The notes: generated from the sequence alone by a model not told the origin. DNA of 64,000 nucleotides from Nostoc edaphicum CCNP1411 (GCF_014023275.1 NZ_CP054698.1:4712001-4776000); one strand, 5' to 3'. Counted from the stretch's first letter, positions 41,960 to 51,568 are shown. Numbers and translations are program-made.

Positions 41960-42853
41960 CTAACTTTCTGCTTCTTGCTGAGTTTCTAGAGATGCTGAAA
42001 AATAGCTATTAATCCAATTCAGTAAGGGCACTAATGACACCAGCATACAAGCAGAGTAGAGATCACCGCCCCAACCGTCATGCAGCCATTTAAAAGCTCC
42101 TTCTTGACCTGTGCCATGAAAGAAAGTTAGTAAAGTATTACGAATGATATTGGCAGTAGTACTAACGATCGCAGCAACAGATAAAAACGATATAGTTGTG
42201 CGCCGTGAAGACAAAGCATCTGTCCAGTACAGCAGCATTAAGCCAACGTAGAGAGTCGTAAACAACATTTTTAGCCCTGCACAATAGGGAGCAACTTCCA
42301 CAATCCGTCCTCCCACATAGAGATTTATTTCATCTACGGTTACTTCCATACCAAATTGATTCAGTATGAAGCCTGCTGTGCCAGCGATGAAGCTTTGGAG
42401 AGGCAAGGTATAGGGAGCAATGAGATAGGGCAATGCTGTTGGGGTTGCCAAAAATACTAATAGTAGGGGGAATCCTTGCGATCGCAAACCTGATATTCCC
42501 TTAAACCACAAGCATAATCCCACCAATATAACGGGCAAAGAAAGGTTAACCCACTCTGTAACACCACTAAGATAAAAAACTGCCCCTAATAATAAGAAAA
42601 CAGCGCCCAAAGGATGGATGGTATCTGGTAAACGTTTCCACTTTTTCCGGTTCATCCAGCCCAGATAAGCCGCAAATGGTAGACCAATAATCCCGTGGCT
42701 GAAATATTCGTGTTCTGTACTAATATTTTTGTGCAGCCAACCATCCAACCAGTGTAGCAATATAGGAGCATAAAGCAGCAGCAAAACGCCTAATACGGCT
42801 AGATTTAACAAGCCTGATGCGTTTATGTTTTTAACCTGTTGCCGGAGTGCCAT
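41960..42853 (-). CDS. crtA: Cyanoexosortase A
   Basis: A membrane-embedded transpeptidase-like enzyme that recognises PEP-CTERM signals at the cell surface. There are 297 residues with about eight helices. The catalytic triad is visible: Cys191 in VAPYCAGLK, Arg238 in NIIRNTLL, and His258 in WLHDGWGG. The FSHGI...P entry near residue 52 is also typical. It lies with a dedicated partner gene and with Wza/Wzc-like genes, the usual context linking protein sorting to exopolysaccharide. The PEP-CTERM protein at 22253-23329 is a likely substrate. Confidence 0.92.
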   Translation of the reverse strand: MALRQQVKNINASGLLNLAVLGVLLLLYAPILLHWLDGWLHKNISTEHEYFSHGIIGLPFAAYLGWMNRKKWKRLPDTIHPLGAVFLLLGAVFYLSGVTEWVNLSLPVILVGLCLWFKGISGLRSQGFPLLLVFLATPTALPYLIAPYTLPLQSFIAGTAGFILNQFGMEVTVDEINLYVGGRIVEVAPYCAGLKMLFTTLYVGLMLLYWTDALSSRRTTISFLSVAAIVSTTANIIRNTLLTFFHGTGQEGAFKWLHDGWGGDLYSACMLVSLVPLLNWINSYFSASLETQQEAES

Positions 42854-42868
42854 GATTTTAAGTAATTC

Positions 42869-42920
42869 AAAAACTTTGGTTATTGGTTATTGGTCATTGG
42901 CCATTGGTCATTTGTCATTA
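42869..42920. repeat. TTGGTYATTGG tandem array
   Basis: TTGGTTATTGG, TTGGTCATTGG and TTTGTCATTAG units repeat upstream of cyanoexosortase. They are of the same heptamer family as the other TTGTCAT arrays. Confidence 0.65.
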
Positions 42921-42968
42921 GAAAAAGGACAAAGAACAAATGAGACGCACATTAGGCATGAATTCACT

Positions 42969-44162
42969 TTAGGCTACCACGCTGCTAAGGTCAGCAGGAG
43001 AAGGTTCATCTGCCTGAGAAATTGTTGAGACTGCATGAGCGATCGCTGCTACAACTTCTTTAACTTGGCTACTACTTAAACCAGGATACATCGGTAATGA
43101 TAATATTTGCTTTGACAGTTTTTCTGCTTGGGGAAAATCTCCAGGCTGATAGCCTAAGTTAGTGAATGCTGGCTGGAGATGACAAGGAATTGGGTAGTGA
43201 ATGCCAGTTTGAATTCCCGCCGCTGTGAGTTTTTCCTGGAGTTGCTGGCGTTCTATTGGGCAAGAATCATCAACTTTAATGACATAAAGATGATAAACGT
43301 GTCCTGTATCACTTTGGTTTTCCATAGGGATAATGCCAGCAGATGCCAAGGGTGCTAGTTCGTTATCATACTGCTGGGCAATAGTCAGGCGATCGCGATT
43401 CCACTGTGGCAAATATGGTAATTTCTGGAGCAAAACTGCTGCTTGTAAAGTATCCAAGCGGCTATTTGTACCTGGTTCAGTATGAAAATACTTTTGCGAT
43501 GCACCATAATTTCGCAAACGCACCATCTTCTGGGCTACATCTGAATCTCGTGTCAGCAGCATTCCCCCATCCCCAAATGCGCCCAAATTTTTGCTGGGAT
43601 AGAAACTAAAAGCTGCTGCTATTCCTACTGAACCAGCGTGATATCCATCTCTTTGGGCGAGGTGTGCTTGGGCTGCATCTTCAAAAACTAATAGTCTGTA
43701 GGTATCGGCAAATTTCACTAGTTCGCGTGGTGATACCATCTGACCATAGAGATGTACAGGAATAATTGCTTTAGTCTGAGGCGTAATTGCCTTTGCTGCG
43801 GCTTCTAAGTCAATTAAAGCTGTTTGGGGATCGCAATCTACCAGAATTGGCTTGGCACCAGTACGTATCACCCCAATCAACGTTGCGACAAAAGTATTTG
43901 CGGGTAAAATCACTTCATCGCCAGCACCAATATTACACGCTTGCAATCCGAGAGCGATCGCATCTGTTCCTGATGCAACACCAACTCCATATTCTGCCCC
44001 AGACACTCTTGCAAATGCGGCTTCAAAATCTGAGAGTGCTTGTCCTAAAATAAAATCTCCCTGTTCCAATACAGATTGGATTGCATCTTGCAATTGGGTT
44101 TGAATTGGTTCGTGTTGTAATTTCAGGTCTACAAAAGGAACTCTAATAGTCATTTTATTCAT
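42969..44162 (-). CDS. DegT/DnrJ/EryC1 family sugar aminotransferase
   Basis: A PLP-dependent aminotransferase for nucleotide-sugar precursors of polysaccharides, 397 residues. VPFVDLKLQHEPI and EFGVGVASGTDAIALGL-like segments start the fold. FEDAAQAHLA binds the cofactor, and the Schiff-base lysine is in FSFYPSKNLGAFGDGG. SRLDTLQAAVL and PCHLQPAFTNLGY are typical of the family. The start may be ATG 44162 or 44153. It is the first gene of the exopolysaccharide/exosortase block on this strand. Confidence 0.92.
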   Translation of the reverse strand: MNKMTIRVPFVDLKLQHEPIQTQLQDAIQSVLEQGDFILGQALSDFEAAFARVSGAEYGVGVASGTDAIALGLQACNIGAGDEVILPANTFVATLIGVIRTGAKPILVDCDPQTALIDLEAAAKAITPQTKAIIPVHLYGQMVSPRELVKFADTYRLLVFEDAAQAHLAQRDGYHAGSVGIAAAFSFYPSKNLGAFGDGGMLLTRDSDVAQKMVRLRNYGASQKYFHTEPGTNSRLDTLQAAVLLQKLPYLPQWNRDRLTIAQQYDNELAPLASAGIIPMENQSDTGHVYHLYVIKVDDSCPIERQQLQEKLTAAGIQTGIHYPIPCHLQPAFTNLGYQPGDFPQAEKLSKQILSLPMYPGLSSSQVKEVVAAIAHAVSTISQADEPSPADLSSVVA

Positions 44163-44900
44163 TACCTATTGTCCTTAAAAAATATTTCCTCGTATGCAAA
44201 AAATAGAGAAGCCAACACAACTTTCGGCGTGAAATTGTAATAGGTTTAATCTATTGGATGGAGATTTATATCAACTATCGAGTATGTTATGGGTAATTCA
44301 AAACCATACCCTGTTCAGTTGATTGTCCGAAGTTGCCATCAGACTTCTTTGCAGCCGCCACTCCGACTTCTTTCAAAACTCAAAAAGCTGATAAGATAAG
44401 CTTTTAACTAATTTTGTAGCTTGTTTACTCGTAGGGATATGGTTGCTCTATTTATGTCATCCTTTACTAGGATTGTCAGGCTTGGGTGCTAGCTGTCATC
44501 AGTAAAGCTTGCTACAAATAATCACACTAATATAGCAGTCATTTTAAGTAAATTTACCTTTAATATACCAATGAAAATTTTCTCTTATATACATAAAGAA
44601 TGATAGTCCCTTTGTATTCTATCCTTAGCATTAGGTTACCCTGGCTGAATCCAAATCTAACGCAGTCTGATTGCAAAATCTCAAGCAATAAAGACTACAC
44701 CAGTGGTAAATAAAGAACATTCAGCACCAGTAAATAGTAACTGGTAGATACCACGTTGTCGGCTTAATGGAAGGAATAAAAAATTTTTGCCCTAAATTTG
44801 TTTGTCAGAGGCAAAATTAGGGAATGCTTAAAAATAGCAATTGATAACCCAGTAATAGGGCTTATATCAATTACAGTATCGAGAAATTATTAAGGTAGCA
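44163..44900. other. Long intergenic region between divergent genes
   Basis: 738 bp between the divergently oriented aminotransferase and sensor-like genes. It should carry both promoters, though I find no convincing consensus. An imperfect hairpin AAAAGCT-gataagat-AAGCTTTT lies near 44388-44408. I see no ORF or RNA gene. Confidence 0.4.
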
Positions 44901-46460
44901 GTGGCAATGATAGAGCCTGAAAACAAATTATTTGCCCTAAAGGATGGTTGGGATTCTCATGAATCAAGAGAACAACAACGCCTCAAAGCTTTGTCAGATT
45001 TAGGTTTGCGGCAACCAGAAACGATTCCAGTTTTTGAAGAAGCCACACAGACTGCTGCCCACTTTTTGGAAGCACCAATTTCCATATTGGGATTTGTGGA
45101 TCAAGAACGGCACTGGTTCAAGTCGGCGGTGGGCTTATCTAGGCTGGGATTAATGAATCATTTGGCACAAAGCCGCCAACTGTCACGCCGGGAATCCTTC
45201 TGCACTCAGGTAGTAGATAGTTATCAAATATTTGTAATTAATGATACACATAAAATTGCAGATCCCGTACTTGCTAGCAGCAAGCTGGTGCAAGATTATG
45301 GTATTCGTGCTTACTTAGGAGCGCCACTGATTGATGCTGAGGGACATTGTTTGGGTGCATTGGCGGTGATGGATTTAGTACCGCGCAACTTTACAACCAG
45401 AGACATTGAGTTTTTACAAATCATAGCTCGTTGGAGCATGAGTGAATTTGAACGTAACCGACTTTTGCAAGGAAAACTCGAATCAAGCACTCCCAAGAAT
45501 GCTCCTATATTTTCACTCAATGACGAACGTAACACAGAGATTAAAATCACCGCACCCACTAAAGATAACGACTCTGTTTCTACCAAGCAACTAAAACTAG
45601 AACTTTTGGGTCAGCTAACTCAGGAGTTACGCACGCCCTTAACATCTGTACTTGGTATGGCTAGTGTTTTAGGACGTGAGATATATGGGCCTTTGACGAC
45701 TAAGCAGAGAGAATATTTAGAAATTATCCAACACAGTGGTCGGTACTTACTTTCCCTAGTAAACGAAATTACCGAACTAGGAGCTATGGATGAAAACTCA
45801 ACTGTGCTAAATCTAGCTCCTGTGGATATCGAAATGCTATGCCAACAAGCTATCAATACCCTAGAAGAAGTAGCGAATCGCCGCGAGCAAGATATTCGCC
45901 TGTCTATAGAACCGGGACGCAATCGCATTTGGCCTTTAGATAAAGACAAGGTGCGGCAAATGCTGTATCACCTGGTTTTCAGTGTGATTCAACTTGCGGC
46001 TACAGGTAGCATTGTTCGCATTCATGTTTCTTACAAGGAAGATACGCTCAATATTACTATTTGGGTTTCCCATCCCTGGCTAGGGGACGGCATAACTGAG
46101 GTTGATCCTTACTTCCGTCTCAATTCTTTGTCACTGCTGGAACTGACAGGTGAGGTAGCAACTTACAATACTCATGCAGAAAACCAGGAGCAACTAGATA
46201 ATTTATCAGTGGCAGTAGACAATTCAAAAAAATTTAGTGATTCCCACTCAAATTTCTTTGCTAGTAGTTCAGGTATAAATTTAGCTAAATCACATGGAAG
46301 TCTTTCTCGTGAAAGCTTGGGTCTATTATTAAGTTGTCAACTGGCAGAATTGCATGGTGGACACATTTTGATTCAAGGTTCACCAGAATCAGGATATCGT
46401 TATGTGCTTTCTTTGCCACTGCAACTGGTAACTCCTTCACAAGCAATTAGCGATGTCTAA
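44901..46460 (+). CDS. GAF domain protein with degenerate histidine kinase
   Basis: A 519-residue signalling protein with no membrane segment. The N-terminal GAF domain covers about 40-185 (APISILGFVDQERHWFKS, RESFCTQVV, YLGAPLIDAEGHCLGALAV). A HisKA-like helix pair starts near 232, but the H-box reads LTQELRTPLTSVLG, with Gln241 where the phospho-acceptor His should be. The ATPase region is eroded: the N-box is HLVFSVIQLAATGS without the conserved Asn, and the G1 box is not recognisable. It may be a pseudokinase or a scaffold. GTG 44901 has AAGG at good spacing; ATG 44907 is the alternative. Confidence 0.82.
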   Translation: MAMIEPENKLFALKDGWDSHESREQQRLKALSDLGLRQPETIPVFEEATQTAAHFLEAPISILGFVDQERHWFKSAVGLSRLGLMNHLAQSRQLSRRESFCTQVVDSYQIFVINDTHKIADPVLASSKLVQDYGIRAYLGAPLIDAEGHCLGALAVMDLVPRNFTTRDIEFLQIIARWSMSEFERNRLLQGKLESSTPKNAPIFSLNDERNTEIKITAPTKDNDSVSTKQLKLELLGQLTQELRTPLTSVLGMASVLGREIYGPLTTKQREYLEIIQHSGRYLLSLVNEITELGAMDENSTVLNLAPVDIEMLCQQAINTLEEVANRREQDIRLSIEPGRNRIWPLDKDKVRQMLYHLVFSVIQLAATGSIVRIHVSYKEDTLNITIWVSHPWLGDGITEVDPYFRLNSLSLLELTGEVATYNTHAENQEQLDNLSVAVDNSKKFSDSHSNFFASSSGINLAKSHGSLSRESLGLLLSCQLAELHGGHILIQGSPESGYRYVLSLPLQLVTPSQAISDV

Positions 46461-46935
46461 TCTTGGGGATTGGGGATTGGAGACTGGGAAAGACGTATTT
46501 TCTATAGGAATCCGCTTTGATTTTTGAACTTACTTGCGTGGTGCACGTTCGCGGAGCGTGTCGCAGACAAGCGCAGCGCAAGCGCGATAGGCAGACAATA
46601 AGCAATAGGCAATACTCAAGAAGGCTTTTTGAGTTGTACAGTGTTTTTTCAAAAATCAAATATGAGTCCTATATCTATATTTCATTAAATACGAATTCTC
46701 TGCGTGCTTTTGCGCTTTACCTATGCGTTTAATTTTCAACCCTCAATTCGCCATGATTCTACGTAAAGCTGTACTAAGTACATGAAAGCCTATCTTAACT
46801 TTGTATTAGCTGATGGCTAGGAATAAGAGCGCCATCATGCGATGTGCAATCTCCGTTATTACCTTTTTATAGCTATAAGCATTATGATCAATTCCAAGTT
46901 CTGCGTCGGCAGGCTAATTGATCTCAATGTTTTTT
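46461..46935. other. Intergenic region with GC-rich repeat
   Basis: It contains a GC-rich mosaic repeat at about 46536-46593 (CGTTCGCGGAGCGTGTCGCA and AAGCGCAGCGCAAGCGCG). Short ORFs crossing it look artefactual. No terminator or RNA gene is evident. Confidence 0.4.
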
Positions 46936-48354
46936 ATGAATTTAGTCTGGCAACGATTTACTTTATCATCTTTACCGCTCAAAGAATATCTTGCTACCAG
47001 TTACGTACACCGCTCTCTGGTGGGACTGTTGAGTTCTTGGCGGCAAACCAGCATCTTGCTCCAGTGGGGAGATGCGATCGCAGCGGCTTTACTCAGCTTA
47101 ATATATGCCCTTGCACCTTTTGCTTCGAGTACGTTGGTGGGTTTGTTGCTGGTAGCTTGTGCAGGATTTTGGCTGCTGTTGACTTTATCTGATGAAGTAA
47201 TATCAACAAATGTCTCGTCAGTTACTCCCATTCACCTGCTGGTATTGCTCTACTGGGGAGTTGCCGCAATTGCAACAGGATTATCCCCTGTAAAAAAGGC
47301 GGCACTTAACGACTTAGGAACCTTGACCTTGTATTTGCTACTATTTACCCTTTGTGCCAGGGTATTAAGGTCGCCTCGCCTCCGGTCTTGGATTATCATC
47401 CTTTATCTGCATGTATCGTTAATTGTTAGTGTATATGGGTTGCAGCAATGGTTTTTTGGAGCCACAGCACTAGCAACTTGGGTTGACCCAGAATCTCCTC
47501 TATCTAAGACTACAAGGGTCTACAGTTATTTAGGCAATCCCAACTTATTGGCTGGATACCTCTTACCAGCAGTAATTTTTAGCTTAGTGGCAATTTTTGC
47601 ATGGCAAAGCTGGTTCAAAAAATCTCTCGCATTAACAATGTTAATTGTTAATACTGCCTGCCTGATCCTCACTTTTAGTCGTGGTGGTTGGATTGGACTA
47701 GTAGTAGCAATTTTAGCTGTGATGCCATTACTAGTTTATTGGAAAAGCGTAGAAATGCCTCCTTTTTGGCGTACTTGGTCGCTGCCGATTGTCTTAGGAG
47801 GTTTGATCGGGGTATTAGTGCTAGCAGTGATATTTATACCCGCATTCAACCAGCGAGTCTTCAGTATTTTTGCTGACCGCAAAGATAGCAGTAATAATTT
47901 TCGCCTAAATGTGTGGGATGCTGTCTTTGAGATGATTCGCGATCGCCCGATTTTCGGCATTGGCCCCGGCCACAACTCTTTTAATAAAGTTTATCCTCTC
48001 TACCAACGCCCTCGTTACACTGCTCTGAGTGCCTATTCGATTTTCTTTGAGGTGGCTGTAGAAACTGGCTTTGTTGGTTTAGGCTGCTTTCTCTGGCTAA
48101 TAATTGTCACATTTAATACGGCATTTCTACAAATCCAACGACTGCGACAATTGAGAAGTGTAGAGGGATTTTGGTTAATTGGAGCGATCGCTACTTTGTT
48201 GGGTATGCTAGCTCACGGCACTGTAGATACTGTCTGGTATCGTCCTGAAGTCAATACCCTCTGGTGGCTCATCGTTGCCTTAATTGCTAGCTACTGGACA
48301 CCTTTAGCTCAAAACCAGACAAATTCATCTCACTCAGAACCAACGGTAAACTAA
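46936..48354 (+). CDS. ictB: IctB-family membrane protein (O-antigen ligase-like)
   Basis: A polytopic membrane protein of about 472 residues with some ten helices, of the IctB / O-antigen ligase-like family. NLVWQRFTLSSLPL at the start, YSYLGNPNLLAGYLLPA, LTFSRGGWIGL and the extracytoplasmic DRPIFGIGPGHNSFNKVYPLYQRP motif are characteristic. It was first proposed to act in inorganic carbon accumulation; the fold suggests a glycan ligase, which would suit the neighbouring exopolysaccharide block. The start is uncertain: ATG 46936 or 46927, or TTG 46918. Confidence 0.85.
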   Translation: MNLVWQRFTLSSLPLKEYLATSYVHRSLVGLLSSWRQTSILLQWGDAIAAALLSLIYALAPFASSTLVGLLLVACAGFWLLLTLSDEVISTNVSSVTPIHLLVLLYWGVAAIATGLSPVKKAALNDLGTLTLYLLLFTLCARVLRSPRLRSWIIILYLHVSLIVSVYGLQQWFFGATALATWVDPESPLSKTTRVYSYLGNPNLLAGYLLPAVIFSLVAIFAWQSWFKKSLALTMLIVNTACLILTFSRGGWIGLVVAILAVMPLLVYWKSVEMPPFWRTWSLPIVLGGLIGVLVLAVIFIPAFNQRVFSIFADRKDSSNNFRLNVWDAVFEMIRDRPIFGIGPGHNSFNKVYPLYQRPRYTALSAYSIFFEVAVETGFVGLGCFLWLIIVTFNTAFLQIQRLRQLRSVEGFWLIGAIATLLGMLAHGTVDTVWYRPEVNTLWWLIVALIASYWTPLAQNQTNSSHSEPTVN

Positions 48355-48485
48355 CATTAGTAAATTGTCAGTTGTTTTCCTGATCACAACTGACAACTCA
48401 CATTTTTGAATTTTGTAGACAGATAGCAACCTGCCAAAGGTTATTTTGAGTTGCTTGCACCAATTTTAAAAATTATTCCGAGAGA

Positions 48486-48552
48486 TAGATTCCCAAAATC
48501 CAGATGCAATAGAGGATTCCGAATCCAAAATCTAAAATCCAAAATCTAAAAT
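48486..48552. repeat. AAAATCCA / AAAATCTA tandem units
   Basis: CCAAAATCTAAAATCCAAAA-type octamers repeat after the end of ictB and before the WGxxGxxG gene end. They are a simple tandem repeat. Confidence 0.5.
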
Positions 48553-48556
48553 GCTA

Positions 48557-48835
48557 TTAGTCTCTATAGCTAGTGGCACTTGGCGCATTAGGGTCACGAT
48601 AGGCGGTCGGTTCGTTATCGCGCTTTTTGCCAGCTAAACCAGCTAGACCGAATAGACCAATTAATCCTAGCCAACCCCAATCAAAATCGTTGCGATCAGA
48701 AGTTGTCGTTGTTGGAGCATTATTGACTCCGGGATCATTAGTTGTCTGAGCTTGTGCAGATAGAGTTAAGGGTAGAATTCCCATACTCAAGGTGAGAACG
48801 CCAGCGCCAACAGCTTTAATGAAATTACTTTTCAT
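48557..48835 (-). CDS. WGxxGxxG family secreted protein
   Basis: A small exported protein of 92 residues. A signal peptide (MKSNFIKAVGAGVLTLSMG through LSAQA) is followed by a low-complexity Thr/Asn linker and a C-terminal WGWLGLIGLFGLAGLAGKKR segment, the WGxxGxxG membrane-anchor-like motif, then a polar tail with two YRD ends. The start is set at ATG 48835, since the extension to 48907 has no signal-like properties. The function is unknown; processing at the C-terminus has been suggested for this class. Confidence 0.82.
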   Translation of the reverse strand: MKSNFIKAVGAGVLTLSMGILPLTLSAQAQTTNDPGVNNAPTTTTSDRNDFDWGWLGLIGLFGLAGLAGKKRDNEPTAYRDPNAPSATSYRD

Positions 48836-49015
48836 AAGTTGTGAAAATTCCTGATGCCATCCGAAGTTACTCACAACTGTATCGAGTTCCAACCTTAACA
48901 AAATCAATCTGTGGCTATAAACTCGGCATTTTCACAACTAACGCTATGGGTAGACAACATACTTTGACAGCAATCTATTTCTCCCTCTGGTGTAGTAGTT
49001 AGTTTACACTAACCG

Positions 49016-49483
49016 TTAATAGCTTTTCATTGCCCGTTGAATGTCACGCTGGTCTTGGCGTCGTTTCAAGTCTTCTCGCTTATCGTGGAGCTTTTTACCT
49101 TTGCCAAGGGCTATACTCACTTTTACCCAGCCTCGTTTGAGATACATTTTCAAAGGGATTAAAGTTAAACCCTGCTGTTCTACTTTGCCAATTAGCTTAC
49201 GGAGTTCTTGACGATGCAACAGTAGCTTGCGTGTACGCCGTGGCTCATGATTGAAATACTGTCCGCTAGCGTTGTAAGGCGAGATATGAATATTGATCAA
49301 CCATGCTTCGCCATTGCGAAGCAAAGCATAGCCATCTTGGAGATTGACTTTACCCGCACGAATCGACTTCACCTCGGTTCCTGTCAACTCAATTCCAGCT
49401 TCGTAAGTTTCTAGAATTTCATACAAATAACGGGCTTGGCGGTTGTCGCTAATAACTTTGTAACCGTCGTTCTTGTCGCTCAT
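49016..49483 (-). CDS. smpB: SsrA-binding protein SmpB
   Basis: It binds tmRNA and delivers it to stalled ribosomes in trans-translation. All 155 residues match: NRQARYLYEILETYEAGIEL, GTEVKSIRAGKVNLQDGYA, the tmRNA-contacting HEPRRTRKLLLHR, and the basic C-terminal tail KGKKLHDKREDLKRRQ. I did not detect the tmRNA gene in the window. There is no obvious operon partner. Confidence 0.96.
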   Translation of the reverse strand: MSDKNDGYKVISDNRQARYLYEILETYEAGIELTGTEVKSIRAGKVNLQDGYALLRNGEAWLINIHISPYNASGQYFNHEPRRTRKLLLHRQELRKLIGKVEQQGLTLIPLKMYLKRGWVKVSIALGKGKKLHDKREDLKRRQDQRDIQRAMKSY

Positions 49484-49740
49484 TGATAATTTTGTGTGCT
49501 TTAAATGTACCTAAAAAGTTATTTGGATTGGCTTGTGAATTATAGGGTGTATCTTAGAACCGCTATAAATTATGAACTGTATATCACTAATTTAGCTTTT
49601 CTAAGTTCACAATTAAGAGTTTTTTGGCAATATTGATTAAGTTATTAATTTATACTATGATAAACATTTACTATGCCTTATTGATGAGTTGTTACAAATT
49701 ACAAAGCTCTCTATGCCTCTCAAGCAGAGGGAGTCAAAGG

Positions 49741-49762
49741 TGAGTTACACTTCGCTAACTCA
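49741..49762. repeat. Inverted repeat in the 49484-49926 gap
   Basis: TGAGTTA and TAACTCA are 7-bp arms around an 8-nt loop. It lies 165 bp upstream of the response regulator and could be an operator or terminator hairpin. Nothing else is recognisable in the 443-bp gap. Confidence 0.35.
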
Positions 49763-49926
49763 TCCTAAAGATTTAAGATTTTCTTTATAAATAAACCCTG
49801 AAGGCAGTCATTAGTTGGTAATCCTGTCATAGTATGAAACATAAGAACACTATTATTATCTGTGTTCACTGATGGAGCACGTAGAAGCAAATTTCTGAGT
49901 AAAAAAATGCTAGGGGTGTACTATCC

Positions 49927-50610
49927 ATGCCCTTGACGATCCTTGTAGTGGATGATGATTTGGGCACTCGTCTGTCTGTTAGCGACTATCTTGAACTGTC
50001 TGGCTACTCGGTGATCACGGCTAATGACGGTCGAGAAGCTTTAGTTATGGTAGATGACTATCATCCTGATTTGATTGTCACGGATATCGTCATGCCACAG
50101 ATGAATGGCTATGAACTGGTGCGCCGGGTGCGTCAACAGCCAGTGTTTCGTTTATTGCCTGTAATTTTATTAACAGCCAGAACTAAGACCCAGGAAAGAA
50201 TTATGGGTTACCAGTCAGGGTGTGATTTATATTTACCCAAGCCTTTTGAACTGGAAGAGTTAGCAGCAGCAATTCGCAATCTTTTGGAGCGATCGCAAAT
50301 CATTCAATCGGAGTATCGATTTTCTCATAAAGAGAACTTGGGCATTCCCGCCTCAACAAAAACGGGGGATGCCCATAATTCTCTGTCCACTCAAATTCAG
50401 AAATCCCATCTGCACTCATCCCTAACTCATCGAGAACAAGAAGTCCTAGAGTTATTAACTCATGGTCTTTCTAATGCCGATATGGGTCATCAGCTACACT
50501 TGAGTCCTCGCACAGTGGAAAAGTACGTTAGCAGTTTATTGAGAAAAACCTCAACCAGCAACCGAGCGGAATTAGTGCGTTTTGCGATGAAGCATGGTTT
50601 AGTGGAATAA
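49927..50610 (+). CDS. NarL-type response regulator, Ycf29-like
   Basis: A 227-residue regulator. The receiver domain covers about 1-118: LVVDDD acidic pocket (7-11), phospho-acceptor Asp53 in LIVTDIVMPQMNG, a Thr/Ala switch in ILLTARTK, and Lys in YLPKPFE. A linker follows, then a LuxR-type HTH at about 160-227 (LTHREQEVLELLTHGLSNAD; RTVEKYVSSLLRKT). The arrangement resembles Ycf29, the plastid-encoded regulator also found in cyanobacteria. There is no adjacent kinase. Confidence 0.9.
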   Translation: MPLTILVVDDDLGTRLSVSDYLELSGYSVITANDGREALVMVDDYHPDLIVTDIVMPQMNGYELVRRVRQQPVFRLLPVILLTARTKTQERIMGYQSGCDLYLPKPFELEELAAAIRNLLERSQIIQSEYRFSHKENLGIPASTKTGDAHNSLSTQIQKSHLHSSLTHREQEVLELLTHGLSNADMGHQLHLSPRTVEKYVSSLLRKTSTSNRAELVRFAMKHGLVE

Positions 50611-50612
50611 AA

Positions 50613-50687
50613 AGTTAGGAGTTAAAAGTGAGGAATGAGGAATTAAAACTCCTAAATCCTAACTCCTAACTCCTAACTCTTAACCCT
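50613..50687. repeat. Inverted TTAGGAGTTA repeats
   Basis: GTTAGGAGTTAAAAGTGAGG is followed by tandem TCCTAACTCC units (about 50650-50680), which are complementary to it, so a hairpin can form between the convergent genes ending at 50610 and 50673. Confidence 0.6.
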
Positions 50688-51143
50688 TGTGAGCAGACCT
50701 TCACAAGCATCAATCAGTAAATCAATAACCTGATTAAATCCCTCTTGACCACCGTAATATGGATCTGGAACTTCTTTTAGAGTGTGTCGAGAGCAAAACT
50801 CGCACATCAAACGCACTTTATGGTGATATTGCTCAGTTTGATCAAGAGTGAGGATGTTCTCATAATTTTCTTGATCCATCGCCAAAATCAAATCAAAGTC
50901 TTGAAAGTCTGACTTTTGAAACTGGCGTGCTCGACCACGCAGTTTAATTCCCAACTTTGTAGCAGCCGCAGCACTCATGCGTCTGTCAGGTGGGCTACCA
51001 ATGTGATAACTAGATGTACCAGCAGAGTCACAGAGGATATCTTCGCTCAAGCCAGCCTGCTCAATTAGATGATTCATGATGTTTTCTGCCGATGGTGATC
51101 GGCAGATGTTACCTAAGCAGACAAACAGCAACTTGTAAGGCAT
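50673..51143 (-). CDS. Low-molecular-weight protein-tyrosine phosphatase
   Basis: A 156-residue phosphatase with the N-terminal P-loop VCLGNICRSPS (nucleophile Cys9, Arg15) and the general-acid loop VPDPYYGG. FDLILAMDQENYENI is typical. The start at ATG 51143 (MPYKLL) is chosen since family members begin there; the ORF extends to 51173. In cyanobacteria and other bacteria these enzymes often dephosphorylate BY-kinases and exopolysaccharide proteins; a link with the Wzc-like protein is only inference, as the genes are not adjacent. Confidence 0.92.
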   Translation of the reverse strand: MPYKLLFVCLGNICRSPSAENIMNHLIEQAGLSEDILCDSAGTSSYHIGSPPDRRMSAAAATKLGIKLRGRARQFQKSDFQDFDLILAMDQENYENILTLDQTEQYHHKVRLMCEFCSRHTLKEVPDPYYGGQEGFNQVIDLLIDACEGLLTRVKS

Positions 51144-51149
51144 AGATAT

Positions 51150-51215
51150 TATTTGTCCTTTGTCAATAGTCATTTGTCCTTTGTCGAATGACCAATGACC
51201 AATGACTAATGACCA
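51150..51215. repeat. Opposed TTTGTCMT / AATGACC heptamer arrays
   Basis: TTTGTCCTTTGTCAATAGTC is followed by tandem AATGACC/AATGACT units. It has the same opposed layout as 5889-6075. Confidence 0.75.
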
Positions 51216-51220
51216 ATAGA

Positions 51221-51568
51221 CTAAAATCCAGGTAACTCCAACCCACTGGTTAATTCTTCCATACGTTCCCGCATGGTTGCTGTGGACTTGTTGTAGGCTT
51301 CTTTCATTGCCACTGTCACGAGATCGGAAAGTACTTCTGCACCTTCCCCTAAAGCATCTGGAGAAATTTCTACCCGCTTGGGTTCTTGGTTTCCACTGAC
51401 AATTACCTTCACTAGACCACCGCCAGATTCTCCCAGAATCTCCATTTGCTCCAATTCTTCTTGGAGTCGCTTTGCGCCTTCTTGAACTTGCTGTGCTTTC
51501 TTAAAAGCTTCGGCCAGTTCCTTCATTTTTCCTAAGCCAAAGCCAAATCCCTGTCCTTTTCCTGTCAT
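51221..51568 (-). CDS. YbaB/EbfC family nucleoid-associated protein
   Basis: A 115-residue dimeric DNA-binding protein of the YbaB/EbfC family. The N-terminal Gly-rich segment is followed by the helix [20 protein letters not shown], the beta region [20 protein letters not shown], and a C-terminal helix [20 protein letters not shown]. In this family the protein binds DNA without strong sequence preference. It is followed by a phosphatase gene and preceded by murB on the same strand. Confidence 0.93.
   Translation of the reverse strand: MTGKGQGFGFGLGKMKELAEAFKKAQQVQEGAKRLQEELEQMEILGESGGGLVKVIVSGNQEPKRVEISPDALGEGAEVLSDLVTVAMKEAYNKSTATMRERMEELTSGLELPGF

Noticed and set aside
46517..46732. 71-residue ORF before ictB
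   Set aside because: It crosses a GC-rich dispersed repeat and has no ribosome site or family resemblance.
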